Source of the DNA: Segatella hominis
GTDB taxonomy: Bacteria; Bacteroidota; Bacteroidia; Bacteroidales; Bacteroidaceae
NCBI RefSeq assembly: GCF_004535825.1
Contig: NZ_SGVY01000006.1
Span: forward strand, 62,001 to 126,000
Reading direction: 5' to 3'
DNA: 64,000 nucleotides
Below the pieces are notes generated by a model that was not told the origin of the DNA, did not search any database, and worked only from the letters and a program-made list of their open reading frames with translations. This document shows positions 24,079 to 34,241 of the stretch, piece after piece. Both the position numbers and the translations under genes were made by a program. How positions within the stretch are numbered: the stretch's first letter is position 1; the number at the start of each line of letters is the position of its first letter.

Positions 24079-24960
24079 ATGGAATATAGAATTGCAAAGG
24101 ATAAGATTGCAGGACAAGTGATGTTCATCATGACCATTGCCTCCATATTACTGGTGATAGCCATGACGATAGGGTTGTTCATCAAATCGGAACCGATATT
24201 GAGCCAGTATCATCTGTGGGACCTGCTCACGGAAAGCAACTGGCGACCGATGGAAGGGAAATTTGGTTTTCTGCCATTCCTTGCTGGTACCTTCTGGTGC
24301 ACAGTACTCGCCATGATTATTGCCTTACCGATATCACTTTTCATGGCTATATATCTTACGGAATATGCCCATCGAAGGATTAGGAAATACGTTTATCCCC
24401 TACTCGACATTCTCGCTGGTTTACCTTCGGTCATCTATGGTGTCTGGGGATCCTTGCTGATAGTACCTTTCATTTCAAAATATGTAGCTCCTCTCTTCAT
24501 TGATTTTTCTTCGGGATATACGGTGCTTGCAGGAGGTATCGTATTAGGAGTCATGGTTATTCCCCTCTTAGTAAGTCTGTTCATGGAGATTTTCGATAAC
24601 ATATCGAAAGAACTGCGTGAAGCTTCGCTCTCTTTAGGTGCTACGCAATGGCAAACCATCAAATACGTGGTTCTGAGAAAAGCCAGACCGGGAATGATTG
24701 CAGCCATCGTACTGGCCTTGAGCCGTACGCTCGGAGAAACGATTGCAGTTCTCATGGTCTGCGGCAATCTTGCCATCGTACCAGAAAGTCTGCTCGATGC
24801 CTGCTATCCGATTCCGGCACTTATCGCCAATAATTATGGTGAAATGCTTTCAGTTCCGCTCTACGACAGTGCTCTGATGTTTGCAGCCTTCCTGCTTTTC
24901 TTCGTAGTGGTCATCCTGAATCTCTGTTCAAGAATCGTGCTTTTAAAGGTAAAAGGGTAA
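24079..24960 (+). CDS. pstC: Phosphate-type ABC transporter permease PstC
   Basis: Integral inner-membrane protein with about six membrane segments. The family loop ELREASLSLGATQWQTIKYV and GLPSVIYGVWG match PstC. The start is placed at the ATG at 24079 (293 aa); a TTG 18 bases upstream is a weaker choice. Followed by pstA after a repeat tract. Neither a binding protein (PstS) nor the ATPase (PstB) is in the window; they must be encoded elsewhere. Position after cysDNH leaves open that the transported anion is sulfate, since PstC and CysT/CysW families are related, but the sequence favours phosphate. Confidence 0.85.
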   Translation: MEYRIAKDKIAGQVMFIMTIASILLVIAMTIGLFIKSEPILSQYHLWDLLTESNWRPMEGKFGFLPFLAGTFWCTVLAMIIALPISLFMAIYLTEYAHRRIRKYVYPLLDILAGLPSVIYGVWGSLLIVPFISKYVAPLFIDFSSGYTVLAGGIVLGVMVIPLLVSLFMEIFDNISKELREASLSLGATQWQTIKYVVLRKARPGMIAAIVLALSRTLGETIAVLMVCGNLAIVPESLLDACYPIPALIANNYGEMLSVPLYDSALMFAAFLLFFVVVILNLCSRIVLLKVKG

Positions 24961-24992
24961 AAAGGTAAAAAGGTAAAAAGGTAAAAGGACAA
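24950..24992. repeat. GGTAAAAA tandem tract at the pstC-pstA junction
   Basis: Five or six near-perfect copies of GGTAAAAA, starting in the last codons of pstC (LKVKG is encoded by it) and ending just before pstA. Confidence 0.75.
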
Positions 24993-24999
24993 AAGGCTT

Positions 25000-25839
25000 A
25001 TGAAATACTTGGAAGAAAAAATCGTGAAAATTTTGATGCTTCTGTCGATTGGCATTGTCGCTTTCTTCGTACTGAGCGTTCTCTGGACCATCTTCAGACG
25101 AGGATTTCCGGTACTCTCCTGGGAAATGGTGAGTCAATTACCAAGCGGAGGGTTCTATCTGGGCGGTAAGGGAGGTTTTCTCAATGCCATCGTGGGAAGT
25201 CTTTATATCGTAGGAGGTTCTACCATTGTCGGACTGCTCATCGCCCTACCTGTAGTATTCTATATGAACGTGTATCTGAAACCGAATTCCAAATTCGGTT
25301 ATGCTGCCCGTCTGGCTTACGACACTCTCTTTGGAATACCAAGTATCGTATATGGCTCGTTTGCCTTCACCATCATGGTATGGTTGGGAATCAGAGCCTC
25401 GCTGGGCGGTGGAATTTTGGTAACTACCCTGCTGATAGTACCTATCCTGATTCGTTCGATGGACGAAGTCGCCAAGACCATTCCACAGGAGATTCTGGAC
25501 AGTTCCTACAGTTTAGGAGCCACACGCATAGAAACCATCGGCGTCGTATTGCGACAGATTGCTCCAGCCATCGCTACCGCTACTCTTTTGAGCATCGGAA
25601 GAGCCATTGGAGACTGTGCCGGTGTGATGTTTACGGCAGGCTTTTCAGACCATATCCCTCATGGTCTCAACCAGCAAGCCGCAACGCTACCACTAAGCGT
25701 ATTTTTCCAGTTGAGTGCTCCACAGGAAGATGTACAGAACAGAGCCTATGCTGCAGCCGTGGTGCTCACCATCATCGTTTTGATATTGAGCTTCGGCGGC
25801 CGTTTCATCATGAGTCATTTCTCGAAGAATAAAATATAA
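25000..25839 (+). CDS. pstA: Phosphate-type ABC transporter permease PstA
   Basis: 279-residue permease paired with PstC. Six hydrophobic segments; GIPSIVYGSFAF and the cytoplasmic loop ILDSSYSLGATRIETIGVV identify the PstA subfamily. The ATG at 25000 directly follows a GGTAAAAA repeat tract. Last gene of the cys-pst direction; downstream are a 28-bp inverted repeat and a terminator. Confidence 0.88.
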   Translation: MKYLEEKIVKILMLLSIGIVAFFVLSVLWTIFRRGFPVLSWEMVSQLPSGGFYLGGKGGFLNAIVGSLYIVGGSTIVGLLIALPVVFYMNVYLKPNSKFGYAARLAYDTLFGIPSIVYGSFAFTIMVWLGIRASLGGGILVTTLLIVPILIRSMDEVAKTIPQEILDSSYSLGATRIETIGVVLRQIAPAIATATLLSIGRAIGDCAGVMFTAGFSDHIPHGLNQQAATLPLSVFFQLSAPQEDVQNRAYAAAVVLTIIVLILSFGGRFIMSHFSKNKI

Positions 25840-25875
25840 TATTTGCGCACGCAGTTTTTTCTTCTCACTAAATAT

Positions 25876-25971
25876 TTTTATGTCCCACAGATTTCACAGA
25901 TTTTTGACTTTTTCAAAGACCGAACAGGTCTCCAAATCTGTGTAAATCCGTGAAATCTGTGGGACATAAAA
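25876..25971. repeat. Long inverted repeat with CACAGATTTCACAG core
   Basis: Arms of 28 bp (TTTTATGTCCCACAGATTTC continuing ACAGATTT) with one mismatch, around a 40-base centre that contains a further AGACC/GGTCT pairing. It lies between pstA and the terminator. Confidence 0.7.
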
Positions 25972-25974
25972 AAG

Positions 25975-26018
25975 AAGGTGTGTCAAAAGTGGGAAATCCA
26001 CTTCAGGCACACCTTTTT
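25975..26018. terminator. Bidirectional terminator between pstA and panD
   Basis: AAGGTGTG and CACACCTT arms with an inner AGTGG/CCACT pairing, A-rich on one side and T-rich on the other. Confidence 0.75.
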
Positions 26019-26041
26019 CCTTTTCCATTGAATATAGAATC

Positions 26042-26386
26042 CTATACCTTATTTCCCTCTTTCGGGAAAACCACGGTAGGCTTGAAAGTCTTAGCCTCCT
26101 CAAAGTCCATGATGGCATAGGCAATGATGATAACCGTATCACCCACCTGAACCTTGCGGGCAGCAGCACCGTTCAAACAGATGCAACCACTGCCACGCTC
26201 ACCCTTGATGATGTAGGTTTCCAAGCGTTCGCCATTATTATTATCTACAATCTGAACTTTTTCTCCAGCAATCAGTCCGGCAGCATCCATCAGATCCTCA
26301 TCGATGGTAATACTTCCCATGTAGTTGAGATTGGCTTCCGTAACAGTCACGCAATGGAGTTTACTCTTCAATACTTCGATTTGCAT
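26042..26386 (-). CDS. panD: Aspartate 1-decarboxylase
   Basis: Makes beta-alanine for pantothenate. 114 residues, made as a proenzyme that cleaves itself between Gly24 and Ser25 in YMGSITID to form the pyruvoyl group. The catalytic-region residues of the family, including [16 protein letters not shown], are present. It lies 74 bp downstream of panC on the same strand, so panC-panD is probably an operon. Confidence 0.97.
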   Translation of the reverse strand: MQIEVLKSKLHCVTVTEANLNYMGSITIDEDLMDAAGLIAGEKVQIVDNNNGERLETYIIKGERGSGCICLNGAAARKVQVGDTVIIIAYAIMDFEEAKTFKPTVVFPKEGNKV

Positions 26387-26460
26387 ATCTCGATTCGTTT
26401 ATCTTTATCAAACTGACTAAATTATATAGAGCTAAATGATACTGTTTCTATCGTCAGGAA

Positions 26461-27312
26461 TTACCCCTTGTACTTGATATGGTCGATCAGGCGTATAGGG
26501 GTCTTTCCGCAATACACCGTAATACAACCTACAACATAGGCAGAGTCATCCCATGAAGCAACATCCTGCAAGGTATCACCATCCACAATCTCGAAATACT
26601 CCACTTCAAGACCATCCACGGCATTGATATCCTCAACCACCTTGTCGTGAGTTTCCTTGACAGTATGAGTCTTTGCGAACTCCACACTCGCCTTGAGAGC
26701 CTTGAAGATAGAAGGAGCAATAGCACGCTCATCAGCAGAGAGCAAGGTATTTCTACTACTCTTCGCAAGACCATCCTCATCACGAATGATAGGACACTCT
26801 ACGATTTTGACATCACTACCGATGTACTTGACGAGTTGCTTGATGACTGCAATTTGCTGCCAATCCTTCTCACCGAAATAAGCACGAGTAGGACGAACGA
26901 TATAGAACAAACGGCTAACTACCTGGCATACGCCATTGAAATGTCCAGGACGCTTAGCGCCCTCCATGACGGTAGAAACCGGTGGAAACTCAAAATGGCG
27001 CTCATCAGGGATTGGATACATTTCCTCAACTGATGGAGCAAATACATAATCAGCACCACAAGCCTCAAGAAGCTTGCAGTCAGCATCGAGTGTACGAGGA
27101 TAGCGATCCAGGTCACCCTGATCATTAAACTGAGTAGGATTCAAGAAAACTGATACCACAGTAACACCGTTTTCCTTAACACTACGCTTAACCAAAGAGG
27201 CATGACCCTCATGAAGCGCACCCATAGTTGGCACTAAGCCGATTTCCTTTCCCTCCTTGCGAACATTGAAAAGTTCATTCTGGAGGTCAACAATCTTATT
27301 GAATACTTTCAT
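26461..27312 (-). CDS. panC: Pantothenate synthetase
   Basis: Joins pantoate and beta-alanine using ATP. 283 residues. The nucleotide-binding HIGH-like motif is in [17 protein letters not shown] (His34 and His37); further family blocks are [26 protein letters not shown] and the KSSRN loop. First gene of panC-panD; the divergent neighbour is the glycogen-synthase-like gene. Confidence 0.98.
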   Translation of the reverse strand: MKVFNKIVDLQNELFNVRKEGKEIGLVPTMGALHEGHASLVKRSVKENGVTVVSVFLNPTQFNDQGDLDRYPRTLDADCKLLEACGADYVFAPSVEEMYPIPDERHFEFPPVSTVMEGAKRPGHFNGVCQVVSRLFYIVRPTRAYFGEKDWQQIAVIKQLVKYIGSDVKIVECPIIRDEDGLAKSSRNTLLSADERAIAPSIFKALKASVEFAKTHTVKETHDKVVEDINAVDGLEVEYFEIVDGDTLQDVASWDDSAYVVGCITVYCGKTPIRLIDHIKYKG

Positions 27313-27486
27313 CGTTTAAATCTGTTTTCAGGGTGCAAAATAACAACTAATTTCTGAAATAACAAAAAAATATCATAAAAATATGCCTTTTAGGGCATTG
27401 ATTTCTTTGTTTTCCCTAATTTTTTCGCTAATTTCAACTTTTTTTTGTAACTTTGCACCTAATTCGAGAAGAATAAATTAATAATT

Positions 27487-28299
27487 ATGGCAAAGAAAGT
27501 ATTATTCATCAATCAGGAGATTAATCCATACGTAGCTGAAAGCCGCATGTCTGTCATGGGAAGAGAGTTGCCTCAGAAAATGCAGGAGGCAAGTTTCGAA
27601 ATTCGAACATTCATGCCAAAATGGGGCATCATCAATGAGCGACGTGGTCAACTACATGAGGTTATTCGCCTTTCTGGCATGAATCTCATTATCGACGATA
27701 CGGATCATCCACTGATTATCAAGGTTGCCTCTATTCCGACAACCCGTCAGCAAATCTATTTCATCGACAACGATGATTACTTCAACAACCGCCAAATGGG
27801 TGCGGACGAAAATGGCGTGGAATACACCGATAATGGTGAGCGTGCTATTTTCTATGCAAGAGGCGTATTGGAGACTGTCAAGAAACTACGTTGGCAGCCT
27901 GATGTAATCGTTTGTCAGGGATGGATGAGTGCTGTGGTACCTCTCTATATCAAAACTGCCTACGCAGAAGAACCTTCATTCGCAAACTCTAAGGTTATCA
28001 TCTCTCTTTACAACAACGAACTGAAGGGAGAGTTAGGCACCAACTTTAAGCAGTGCGTAGATTTCCGCGATGCGAAAGCAGAACTTCTGGATGGTTACAA
28101 GAACGACTTTGACTTCGTAGAACTCGGCAAACTGGCCATCGACTATTCAGATGGTGTGGTAGAAGGTGAAGAGGGCGTAAACCCTATCCTTCTGGAATAT
28201 GCCAAGGAGAAAGAAAAGCCTATGCTGGGATTCACTGGCAACGACTTCGAAGAACCATATACAAACTTCATCAATGAGGTTTGTCCTGACGAAGAATAA
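27487..28299 (+). CDS. Glycogen/starch synthase N-terminal-domain protein
   Basis: 270 residues matching only the N-terminal (GT5 catalytic) domain of glycogen synthase. The opening KKVLFINQEINPYVAESRMS resembles the ADP-glucose-binding start, but the lysine of the KxGG motif is not visible (ESRMS instead), and the C-terminal Rossmann domain is missing. Stand-alone proteins of this size next to panC are common in Bacteroidales. A role in glycogen synthesis is not assured. A TAACTTTG -7 element lies at 27448-27455; its -33 box is imperfect. Confidence 0.85.
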   Translation: MAKKVLFINQEINPYVAESRMSVMGRELPQKMQEASFEIRTFMPKWGIINERRGQLHEVIRLSGMNLIIDDTDHPLIIKVASIPTTRQQIYFIDNDDYFNNRQMGADENGVEYTDNGERAIFYARGVLETVKKLRWQPDVIVCQGWMSAVVPLYIKTAYAEEPSFANSKVIISLYNNELKGELGTNFKQCVDFRDAKAELLDGYKNDFDFVELGKLAIDYSDGVVEGEEGVNPILLEYAKEKEKPMLGFTGNDFEEPYTNFINEVCPDEE

Positions 28300-28357
28300 A
28301 AGTTTATTCTGCAATATTCTGTTCCCTGTAAAGGGGTTTTAAAAAACAAAATTAGAA

Positions 28358-29806
28358 ATGAAGTTTTTCAAATATACAGCATTGATAATGGCAGCCTTTT
28401 CCATGGTTGCCTGTGATGACACTACCGACATGATTGGTTCGTCTATCACTAATAATGTGGATAAACTCACCGTTACGGATGCGACATACAATGTAATTAC
28501 CAATTCATTGGCTGCAGGGTCCGTTTTAAGTAAAACAAATAATGGTATTATTGGTAAAGTAAAGGATCCTGAAACAAAAGCTTATCTGGAAGCCGACTAT
28601 ATGGCTCAGTTAGCTCCGCTTTCTTCATTCGACATCGATACTCTAAAATATATCAAGGATGCCAACAATGGTGTACTCAAAGCTGATTCCTGCTTCCTCC
28701 TCGTGAGCTATCAGAGCACATACGGAGACACCCTCGCACCGATGAAGGTTACTGCATACGAAATGACCAAAGCGATGTCTGAGGACAGAAATTACTATTC
28801 TGATTACGACCCGATGGCTGAAGGATATGTGAGCAAGGACAATTTACATTCCAGCGCTACATACACCCTATCCAAATCAAAGGGCTATTTCAAGATTTAT
28901 TTCAACAAGCCTTTTACGAAAAATGGGGTACAGTATGACAACTATGGTACATACATCATGCAGAACTACGAGAAGCATCCAGAATACTTCAAGAGCAATT
29001 ATGAGTTCATGAAGAATATCTGTCCTGGTTTCTACATCAAGCATGAAGGCGGTATCGGTAACGTAGCTGACATCTGGAATACTGAGCTCCAGTTCTACTG
29101 GACCCGAAAGAAGACCGTCAAGGCTTCTGATGGTGTAACAGACAGTACTGTTGTTTCATCCGGTTTCAACCGCTTTGATGGTACAGAAGAGGTCCTTCAG
29201 ACGAATAGAATCACCAATGACCAGGATAGAATCAACGAATTGGCTACAGATGAAAGTTGCACATACTTGAAGTCTCCTGCGGGCATCTTCACGGAGGTTA
29301 CTCTCCCTGTAGAAGATATCATCAAAGATCATGAGAAGGATACGCTGAATACAGCAACGGTTATGTTCCCAAGAATCAACAATGTGGATGAAAACAATGC
29401 ATATAATTTTGATACTCCACAGACGGTTCTCTTACTGCCAAAAGACAGTTTGAAGTCTTTCTTTGAGAATGGTGACATTATAGACAATAGAACATCCTTC
29501 TACGCTACATACAATACCATCAACAAGAACACTTATACGTTCAGCAATATCAGTAACTTGATTACTGCCATGTATAAGAACAAGGGTAAGAGCGAGAATT
29601 GGAACAAGGCGGTACTCGTACCTATCACCATTACTACAGTAACAGAGAACTCATCTACCGTTATCAGTAAGATGACACACTGTATGAGTTTGACCTCTAC
29701 CAGACTGGTAAAGGGAACTGATGTATATGAGACCAAAGATGGCAAGCGTGTTCCCGCAGGACCTATTCAGATCAAAGTCATCTATAGCAAGTTTAAAGAG
29801 AATTAA
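28358..29806 (+). CDS. DUF4270 lipoprotein
   Basis: 482 residues. A lipoprotein signal peptide ends at MVACDDTTDMIG. The body matches the Bacteroidota DUF4270 family: a repeated Ser/Thr-rich start (NTKNNGIIGKVKDPETKAYL-like) and beta-rich blocks. Function unknown; it is predicted to sit on the outer membrane or cell surface. The spacer to the upstream gene is 58 bp, so co-transcription with it is possible. Confidence 0.88.
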   Translation: MKFFKYTALIMAAFSMVACDDTTDMIGSSITNNVDKLTVTDATYNVITNSLAAGSVLSKTNNGIIGKVKDPETKAYLEADYMAQLAPLSSFDIDTLKYIKDANNGVLKADSCFLLVSYQSTYGDTLAPMKVTAYEMTKAMSEDRNYYSDYDPMAEGYVSKDNLHSSATYTLSKSKGYFKIYFNKPFTKNGVQYDNYGTYIMQNYEKHPEYFKSNYEFMKNICPGFYIKHEGGIGNVADIWNTELQFYWTRKKTVKASDGVTDSTVVSSGFNRFDGTEEVLQTNRITNDQDRINELATDESCTYLKSPAGIFTEVTLPVEDIIKDHEKDTLNTATVMFPRINNVDENNAYNFDTPQTVLLLPKDSLKSFFENGDIIDNRTSFYATYNTINKNTYTFSNISNLITAMYKNKGKSENWNKAVLVPITITTVTENSSTVISKMTHCMSLTSTRLVKGTDVYETKDGKRVPAGPIQIKVIYSKFKEN

Positions 29807-29811
29807 TCAAG

Positions 29812-29949
29812 ATGGAAGACAATTTCCTGGAGCGTCATCGGGAGGACTACGAAAAGCGAAAAGCTGCATGGCTTCGCAAGAAAAAACGCTTTCCTGTGAT
29901 TAAAGGCGGAAGGGTTATTCCTGAGAAACCAGAGGATGAGGCTCTATAA
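29812..29949 (+). CDS. Small basic protein (45 aa)
   Basis: ATG at 29812, five bases after the DUF4270 stop, to TAA at 29947. It is highly charged (ERHREDYEKRKAAWLRKKKR) and probably helical at the start. The tight spacing and the terminator shortly after its stop favour a real, co-transcribed gene. Function unknown. Confidence 0.6.
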   Translation: MEDNFLERHREDYEKRKAAWLRKKKRFPVIKGGRVIPEKPEDEAL

Positions 29950-29977
29950 ATAACGTAGTTTTAATAAACTCTATCAT

Positions 29978-30030
29978 ATTAAAAAGCGAAAGAAATAGGA
30001 TGAGAATCTTATTTCTTTCGCTTTTTTAAT
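29978..30030. terminator. Bidirectional terminator
   Basis: Arms of about 20 bp, ATTAAAAAGCGAAAGAAATA and its complement, with a 12-base loop, between convergent genes. Confidence 0.88.
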
Positions 30031-30047
30031 AAGAACATCAACTCATT

Positions 30048-32540
30048 TCAACTGACAACAGTAAACTTAGCAAACTTCAACAAGAGTTGCTTACGACCAG
30101 AATTAACAAATTCTACGGTAGCCTTTGCATTCTCTCCAGAACCTTCTAATTTCACCACAGTTCCCACACCAAAACGCTGGTGTTCTATCTTGACTCCTTC
30201 CTGTAATCCTCCAAAAGAAGAATTCGTTCCGGAAACAGGTGTATCCTTCCCCATAATCCTGCGAGCAGCATTTACAGCTCTTACAGACTTGAAGTTTCCT
30301 TCATTGAGTGACGAAGATTTCGGTTCAGATCTATAACTGTCAGAACGAGGGGCAGATTTCGGTTCAGACTTATAGCCCTGAGAACCGAATGATGGCTTTG
30401 GATCCGGCATAAATTGGGATACCACAGATTTCTGTCTACGCTGACCTCTCAGATACTCCGGTTCGTCATCATCCTGCTCCCATCTTGACCTGCGGGTTCT
30501 GGAATAATCATCCCGATCCCACGGCATTCTTCCGCCATAACCACTATCCATTCCACTCGATTCACCTTCAGTCTGAACCAATCGAGAATCAATCTCATCA
30601 ATGAAACGGCTTGGATTATCAAACTCCATCTTTCCATAGCGGAAACGGTTTTTGGCATTGGTCAGGACACAGCGCTTCTCTGCACGTGTAATAGCCACAT
30701 AAAGCAGACGACGCTCTTCCTCAAGTTCACGTAAAGAAACTGCAGAAATAGGACTTGGGAAAATATTTTCCTCCAGACCGACAACAAAGACGGTTGGGAA
30801 TTCCAGACCCTTGGCAGCATGAACAGTCATCAGAGAAACACGGGGAGCATCATCATCTCCCTTACTATCCAGGTCGGTCAACAGGGCTACATCCTGCAGA
30901 TAATCAGTCAGAAAGATCTCTTCTGCCCTATCCTCTTCCTTGCGTTCCTCCACAAATGTCTGCATACCACTCAAGAACTCCTCCAAGTTTTCCTGACGGG
31001 CAATATTGTCTGCGTCCTTACCGCCATTAAAGATTTCTGCACTGATACCACTTTCCTTGATAATAGCCTCACCAAGTTCATAGACATCCACCTGATTAGC
31101 TCGTTCAATAAAGCTACTGATAAGAAGATGGAATTTATCCAACTTAGTAAGCGTACTCTTGTTGACAGCTAATCCATAATGTTCGGGAGAAGAAATGATT
31201 TCCCACAAACTGACCTCCTGACTGCGGGCACAATCTATCACCTTATTGACAGTAGTAGCACCAATACCGCGAGTAGGATAATTGATGATACGCTTGAAAG
31301 CCTCCTCATCATCAGGATTAGCCACCAGACGGAAATAAGCAATGATATCCTTGATTTCCTTGCGCTGATAGAAACTCAATCCACCATAAATCCGGTAAGG
31401 GATACCCTGCTTGCGGAATTCTTCCTCAAAACTACGGCTCTGCGCATTCGTACGGTAAAGGATGGCAAAATCACTATACTCGCAGTCATCCATGCGCTTG
31501 AAACGCTTGATGTCTTTGCTGACAATCAATGCCTCCTCCTTATCGCTATAGGCAGGCTGGTAGAGAAGCTTTTCTCCCTCTGCATTTTCACTATACACAT
31601 CCTTAGGAATCTGATTACGATTGTGCTTAATCAGACTGTTTGCGGCATTGACAATAGTTTGGGTAGAGCGGTAGTTCTGTTCCAGCTTGAAAAGTTTGGC
31701 ATCATCGAAATGGCGTCTGAAATTCAGGATATTATCAATATTAGCACCACGGAAACTATAGATACTCTGCGAATCATCACCCACCGCACAGACACGCTGC
31801 TTTTCCTTACAAAGTTGCATCACGATATTCATCTGAACCTGATTGGTATCCTGATACTCATCCACAAGAATGAAATCAAAGCGGTCAGCATATTTTCTTC
31901 TGATATCCTCATGATCACGGAACAACTGGAAGGTAAGGGTAAGCAAATCATCAAAGTCCATTGCGTTAGCCTGCTTACAACGCTGAACATAAGCAGCAAA
32001 AATCTTCCCCACCTCAGGCATCTTCTCATGCAAATCACGCTGGAGGAGTTCACCATTGGCAGTATATTCATCCGGTCCCATCAACTGATTTTTTGCCATC
32101 GAAATCTTATGATGTACGACAGCAGGCTTATAAATCTTATCATCCAACCCCATCTCTTTGACAATAGCCTTGAGCAAGGAGCGAGAATCGGTCTCGTCAT
32201 AAATAGTGAAATTATTATTGAAGCCAAGATGAGACGCTTCTGCGCGCAAAATACGTGAAAAGATACTGTGGAATGTACCCATATACAGATGGGCAGCCAA
32301 ATCGCCTCCCATCAGTCTATCAATACGTTCCCTCATCTCACGAGCAGCCTTGTTGGTAAAGGTTAAAGCCATGATATTCCAAGGTTTCAATCCCATTTCC
32401 AACAGATAAGCAATCTTGTAAGTAAGAACACGTGTTTTACCAGATCCTGCACCGGCAATCACCAGCGAAGGACCGTCTATATATTCCACAGCCTGACGCT
32501 GCGCCTCATTCAAGTCGTTCAATAAATCCATAAACTTCAA
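30048..32540 (-). CDS. UvrD/PcrA-type superfamily 1 DNA helicase
   Basis: 3'-5' helicase for repair and replication. 830 residues. Walker A GAGSGKTRVLTYKIAYLL is near residues 30-47; other helicase motifs are LVDEYQDTNQVQ, GDDSQSIYSFRGA, QNYRST, VSLMTVHAAKGLEF and LLYVAITRAEKR. The C-terminus has a poorly conserved linker rich in KSEPKS-type repeats and a conserved end (HQRFGVGTVVKLEG) like the PcrA Tudor-like domain that binds RNA polymerase. Last gene of an apparent three-gene operon after the OmpA-like lipoprotein and mtgA. It may be called uvrD or pcrA. Confidence 0.95.
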   Translation of the reverse strand: MKFMDLLNDLNEAQRQAVEYIDGPSLVIAGAGSGKTRVLTYKIAYLLEMGLKPWNIMALTFTNKAAREMRERIDRLMGGDLAAHLYMGTFHSIFSRILRAEASHLGFNNNFTIYDETDSRSLLKAIVKEMGLDDKIYKPAVVHHKISMAKNQLMGPDEYTANGELLQRDLHEKMPEVGKIFAAYVQRCKQANAMDFDDLLTLTFQLFRDHEDIRRKYADRFDFILVDEYQDTNQVQMNIVMQLCKEKQRVCAVGDDSQSIYSFRGANIDNILNFRRHFDDAKLFKLEQNYRSTQTIVNAANSLIKHNRNQIPKDVYSENAEGEKLLYQPAYSDKEEALIVSKDIKRFKRMDDCEYSDFAILYRTNAQSRSFEEEFRKQGIPYRIYGGLSFYQRKEIKDIIAYFRLVANPDDEEAFKRIINYPTRGIGATTVNKVIDCARSQEVSLWEIISSPEHYGLAVNKSTLTKLDKFHLLISSFIERANQVDVYELGEAIIKESGISAEIFNGGKDADNIARQENLEEFLSGMQTFVEERKEEDRAEEIFLTDYLQDVALLTDLDSKGDDDAPRVSLMTVHAAKGLEFPTVFVVGLEENIFPSPISAVSLRELEEERRLLYVAITRAEKRCVLTNAKNRFRYGKMEFDNPSRFIDEIDSRLVQTEGESSGMDSGYGGRMPWDRDDYSRTRRSRWEQDDDEPEYLRGQRRQKSVVSQFMPDPKPSFGSQGYKSEPKSAPRSDSYRSEPKSSSLNEGNFKSVRAVNAARRIMGKDTPVSGTNSSFGGLQEGVKIEHQRFGVGTVVKLEGSGENAKATVEFVNSGRKQLLLKFAKFTVVS

Positions 32541-32549
32541 ATATTATAA

Positions 32550-33284
32550 CTATTTACCCTTATAACCACCCACTGCAGTAGAAGGGTCAAAATCCTCACC
32601 TTCTTTTGGGAAAGAAGGCACAAAACGCATTTCATGCTCTATCTGGCGTTGGCGCTTCTTCATATAAGCGCTCGGATTCTGGGAATCAAATTTTCTTGGA
32701 TTAGGAAGCGTTGCCGCTATCAATGCACATTCACTTCTGAAAAGATCAGAAGCCTTTTTATTAAAATGGTATTCGGCCACAGCATCTACGCCATAGATAC
32801 CATTGCCCATTTCTATACTGTTGAGATAAACCTCCATGATACGTTGCTTACTCCACATCATTTCTATCAGGAAAGTAAAATACACCTCAAAGCCCTTACG
32901 GGTCCAAGAGCGACCAGGCCAGAGAAAAACATTCTTGGCAGTCTGCTGACTGATGGTTGAGGCTCCATGAACCTTACCTCCACGGGCATTATTCTTGGCA
33001 GCATTCTCGATGGCATTAAAATCAAAACCATGATGCTTCAGAAAACGACCATCCTCGCTGGCCATTACAGCTACAGGCATATGAGGAGAGATTTTGTCCA
33101 TACTTACCCAATGATGATGCAACGTAATGCTTTCACCATCAGCAACTTGCTGAAAACATCTGATAAACATCAGAGGGGTAAAATAAACCGGTAAGAAACG
33201 ATATACTACAACAGCAAGAATGGTGGTACTGAAAAACAGCACCACCACCCATCTTAGAATATTTCTAATTCTTTTAAGTATCAT
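32550..33284 (-). CDS. mtgA: Monofunctional peptidoglycan glycosyltransferase
   Basis: Polymerises lipid II into glycan strands. 244 residues: an N-terminal membrane anchor ([19 protein letters not shown]), then the GT51 domain with [14 protein letters not shown] (catalytic glutamate), [12 protein letters not shown] and [15 protein letters not shown]. Its ATG overlaps the stop of the upstream OmpA-like gene by one base (TAATG), so translation is coupled. Confidence 0.96.
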   Translation of the reverse strand: MILKRIRNILRWVVVLFFSTTILAVVVYRFLPVYFTPLMFIRCFQQVADGESITLHHHWVSMDKISPHMPVAVMASEDGRFLKHHGFDFNAIENAAKNNARGGKVHGASTISQQTAKNVFLWPGRSWTRKGFEVYFTFLIEMMWSKQRIMEVYLNSIEMGNGIYGVDAVAEYHFNKKASDLFRSECALIAATLPNPRKFDSQNPSAYMKKRQRQIEHEMRFVPSFPKEGEDFDPSTAVGGYKGK

Positions 33285-33973
33285 TATTTCAATGTTCCGT
33301 TATTAGCGGCATTAACCATAGCCTGAGAAGCATAGAGGTAAACCTCTACACGACGGTTCTGAGCACAAGCTGCAGTTGTGTTGACAACTGGGTTAGAAGA
33401 GCCCAATCCCTCAACAGTCTTTACCTGATTACGTGTTACACCACAAGAAGATAGATAGCTATAAACAGCATCAGCACGCTTCTGACTCAAAGGCAAGTTG
33501 ATACCATCATTACCAGTTGCATCGGTATAACCCTGAATAGCAACCTCACAATCAGTATTGCTCTTCAATACACCAGCAAACTTAGCCAAGTCATTCTTAG
33601 CTGCGCTGCTCAATGTAGAACCATTAGTAGGGAAAAGGATACCAGAATCGAAAGTTACCTTGACAGCAGCCAAACCATTGGCATCAGTAACCTGCTCTAC
33701 CTTGGCATTCTCAACAGCCTTAGCCTGCTCAGCCACCTTATCCATATGCTTACCTATCAAAGTACCAGCACCACCGCCAACTGCTGCACCAATAGCTGCA
33801 CCAACGAGGGCACCTGTACCACGATGGCTATTGTTCAACAAACCACCTACGATAGCACCGAGGGCTGCACCTGCACCAGAACCTACTGCTGCACCTGTAC
33901 CAGTCTTAGTCTGACAACTACCCAAAACCAACAGCATAGAAAGTGCTGCAACCGAAAATTTCATCTTATTCAT
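33284..33973 (-). CDS. OmpA-family lipoprotein with glycine-zipper segment
   Basis: 229 residues from the ATG at 33973; an AGGAG sequence ten bases upstream supports it over a TTG at 33979. A lipoprotein signal peptide ends in [11 protein letters not shown]. It is followed by a glycine/alanine-rich zipper (residues ~26-75, [13 protein letters not shown]) that may insert in a membrane. The C-terminal OmpA-like peptidoglycan-binding domain has [12 protein letters not shown]-type, IQGYTDATG and LSQKRADAV blocks. Likely anchors the outer membrane to the wall; sharing an operon with mtgA fits. The spacer 33974-34241 holds one imperfect TATCTTTG (minus strand, 34008-34015). Confidence 0.9.
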   Translation of the reverse strand: MNKMKFSVAALSMLLVLGSCQTKTGTGAAVGSGAGAALGAIVGGLLNNSHRGTGALVGAAIGAAVGGGAGTLIGKHMDKVAEQAKAVENAKVEQVTDANGLAAVKVTFDSGILFPTNGSTLSSAAKNDLAKFAGVLKSNTDCEVAIQGYTDATGNDGINLPLSQKRADAVYSYLSSCGVTRNQVKTVEGLGSSNPVVNTTAACAQNRRVEVYLYASQAMVNAANNGTLK

Positions 33974-34241
33974 ATTCAAAATCTCCTATATTTTTGTTAT
34001 TTAATTGCAAAGATAACTCTTTTTTCTCCATTATGGAGCTTTTTCTAATATTTTTTTGTATTTTTGCATGCAAATTTAATGGTATTTGATGAAAATGGCA
34101 AAGGGAAACACCTATTTTGGGTTGGAAAATCCCTATTGTGCACTTTTTCTGAAGATATTTTACTCCTAAGAACGGAGCGAAGATATCTGACTATACCTAT
34201 ATTATAATATATTTGGAATATTAAAATTTAGAATAATAAAA

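Noticed and set aside
25894-26169. 91-codon minus-strand ORF at the end of panD
   Set aside because: Overlaps panD in another frame and an inverted repeat.
27487-28299. Full glycogen synthase
   Set aside because: Only the N-terminal domain is present and the KxGG lysine is not visible, so the activity is not claimed.
34079-34207. 42-codon ORF upstream of proS with a TATTTTTG element nearby (34059-34066)
   Set aside because: No -33 box, no similarity and no overlap with proS; probably chance.
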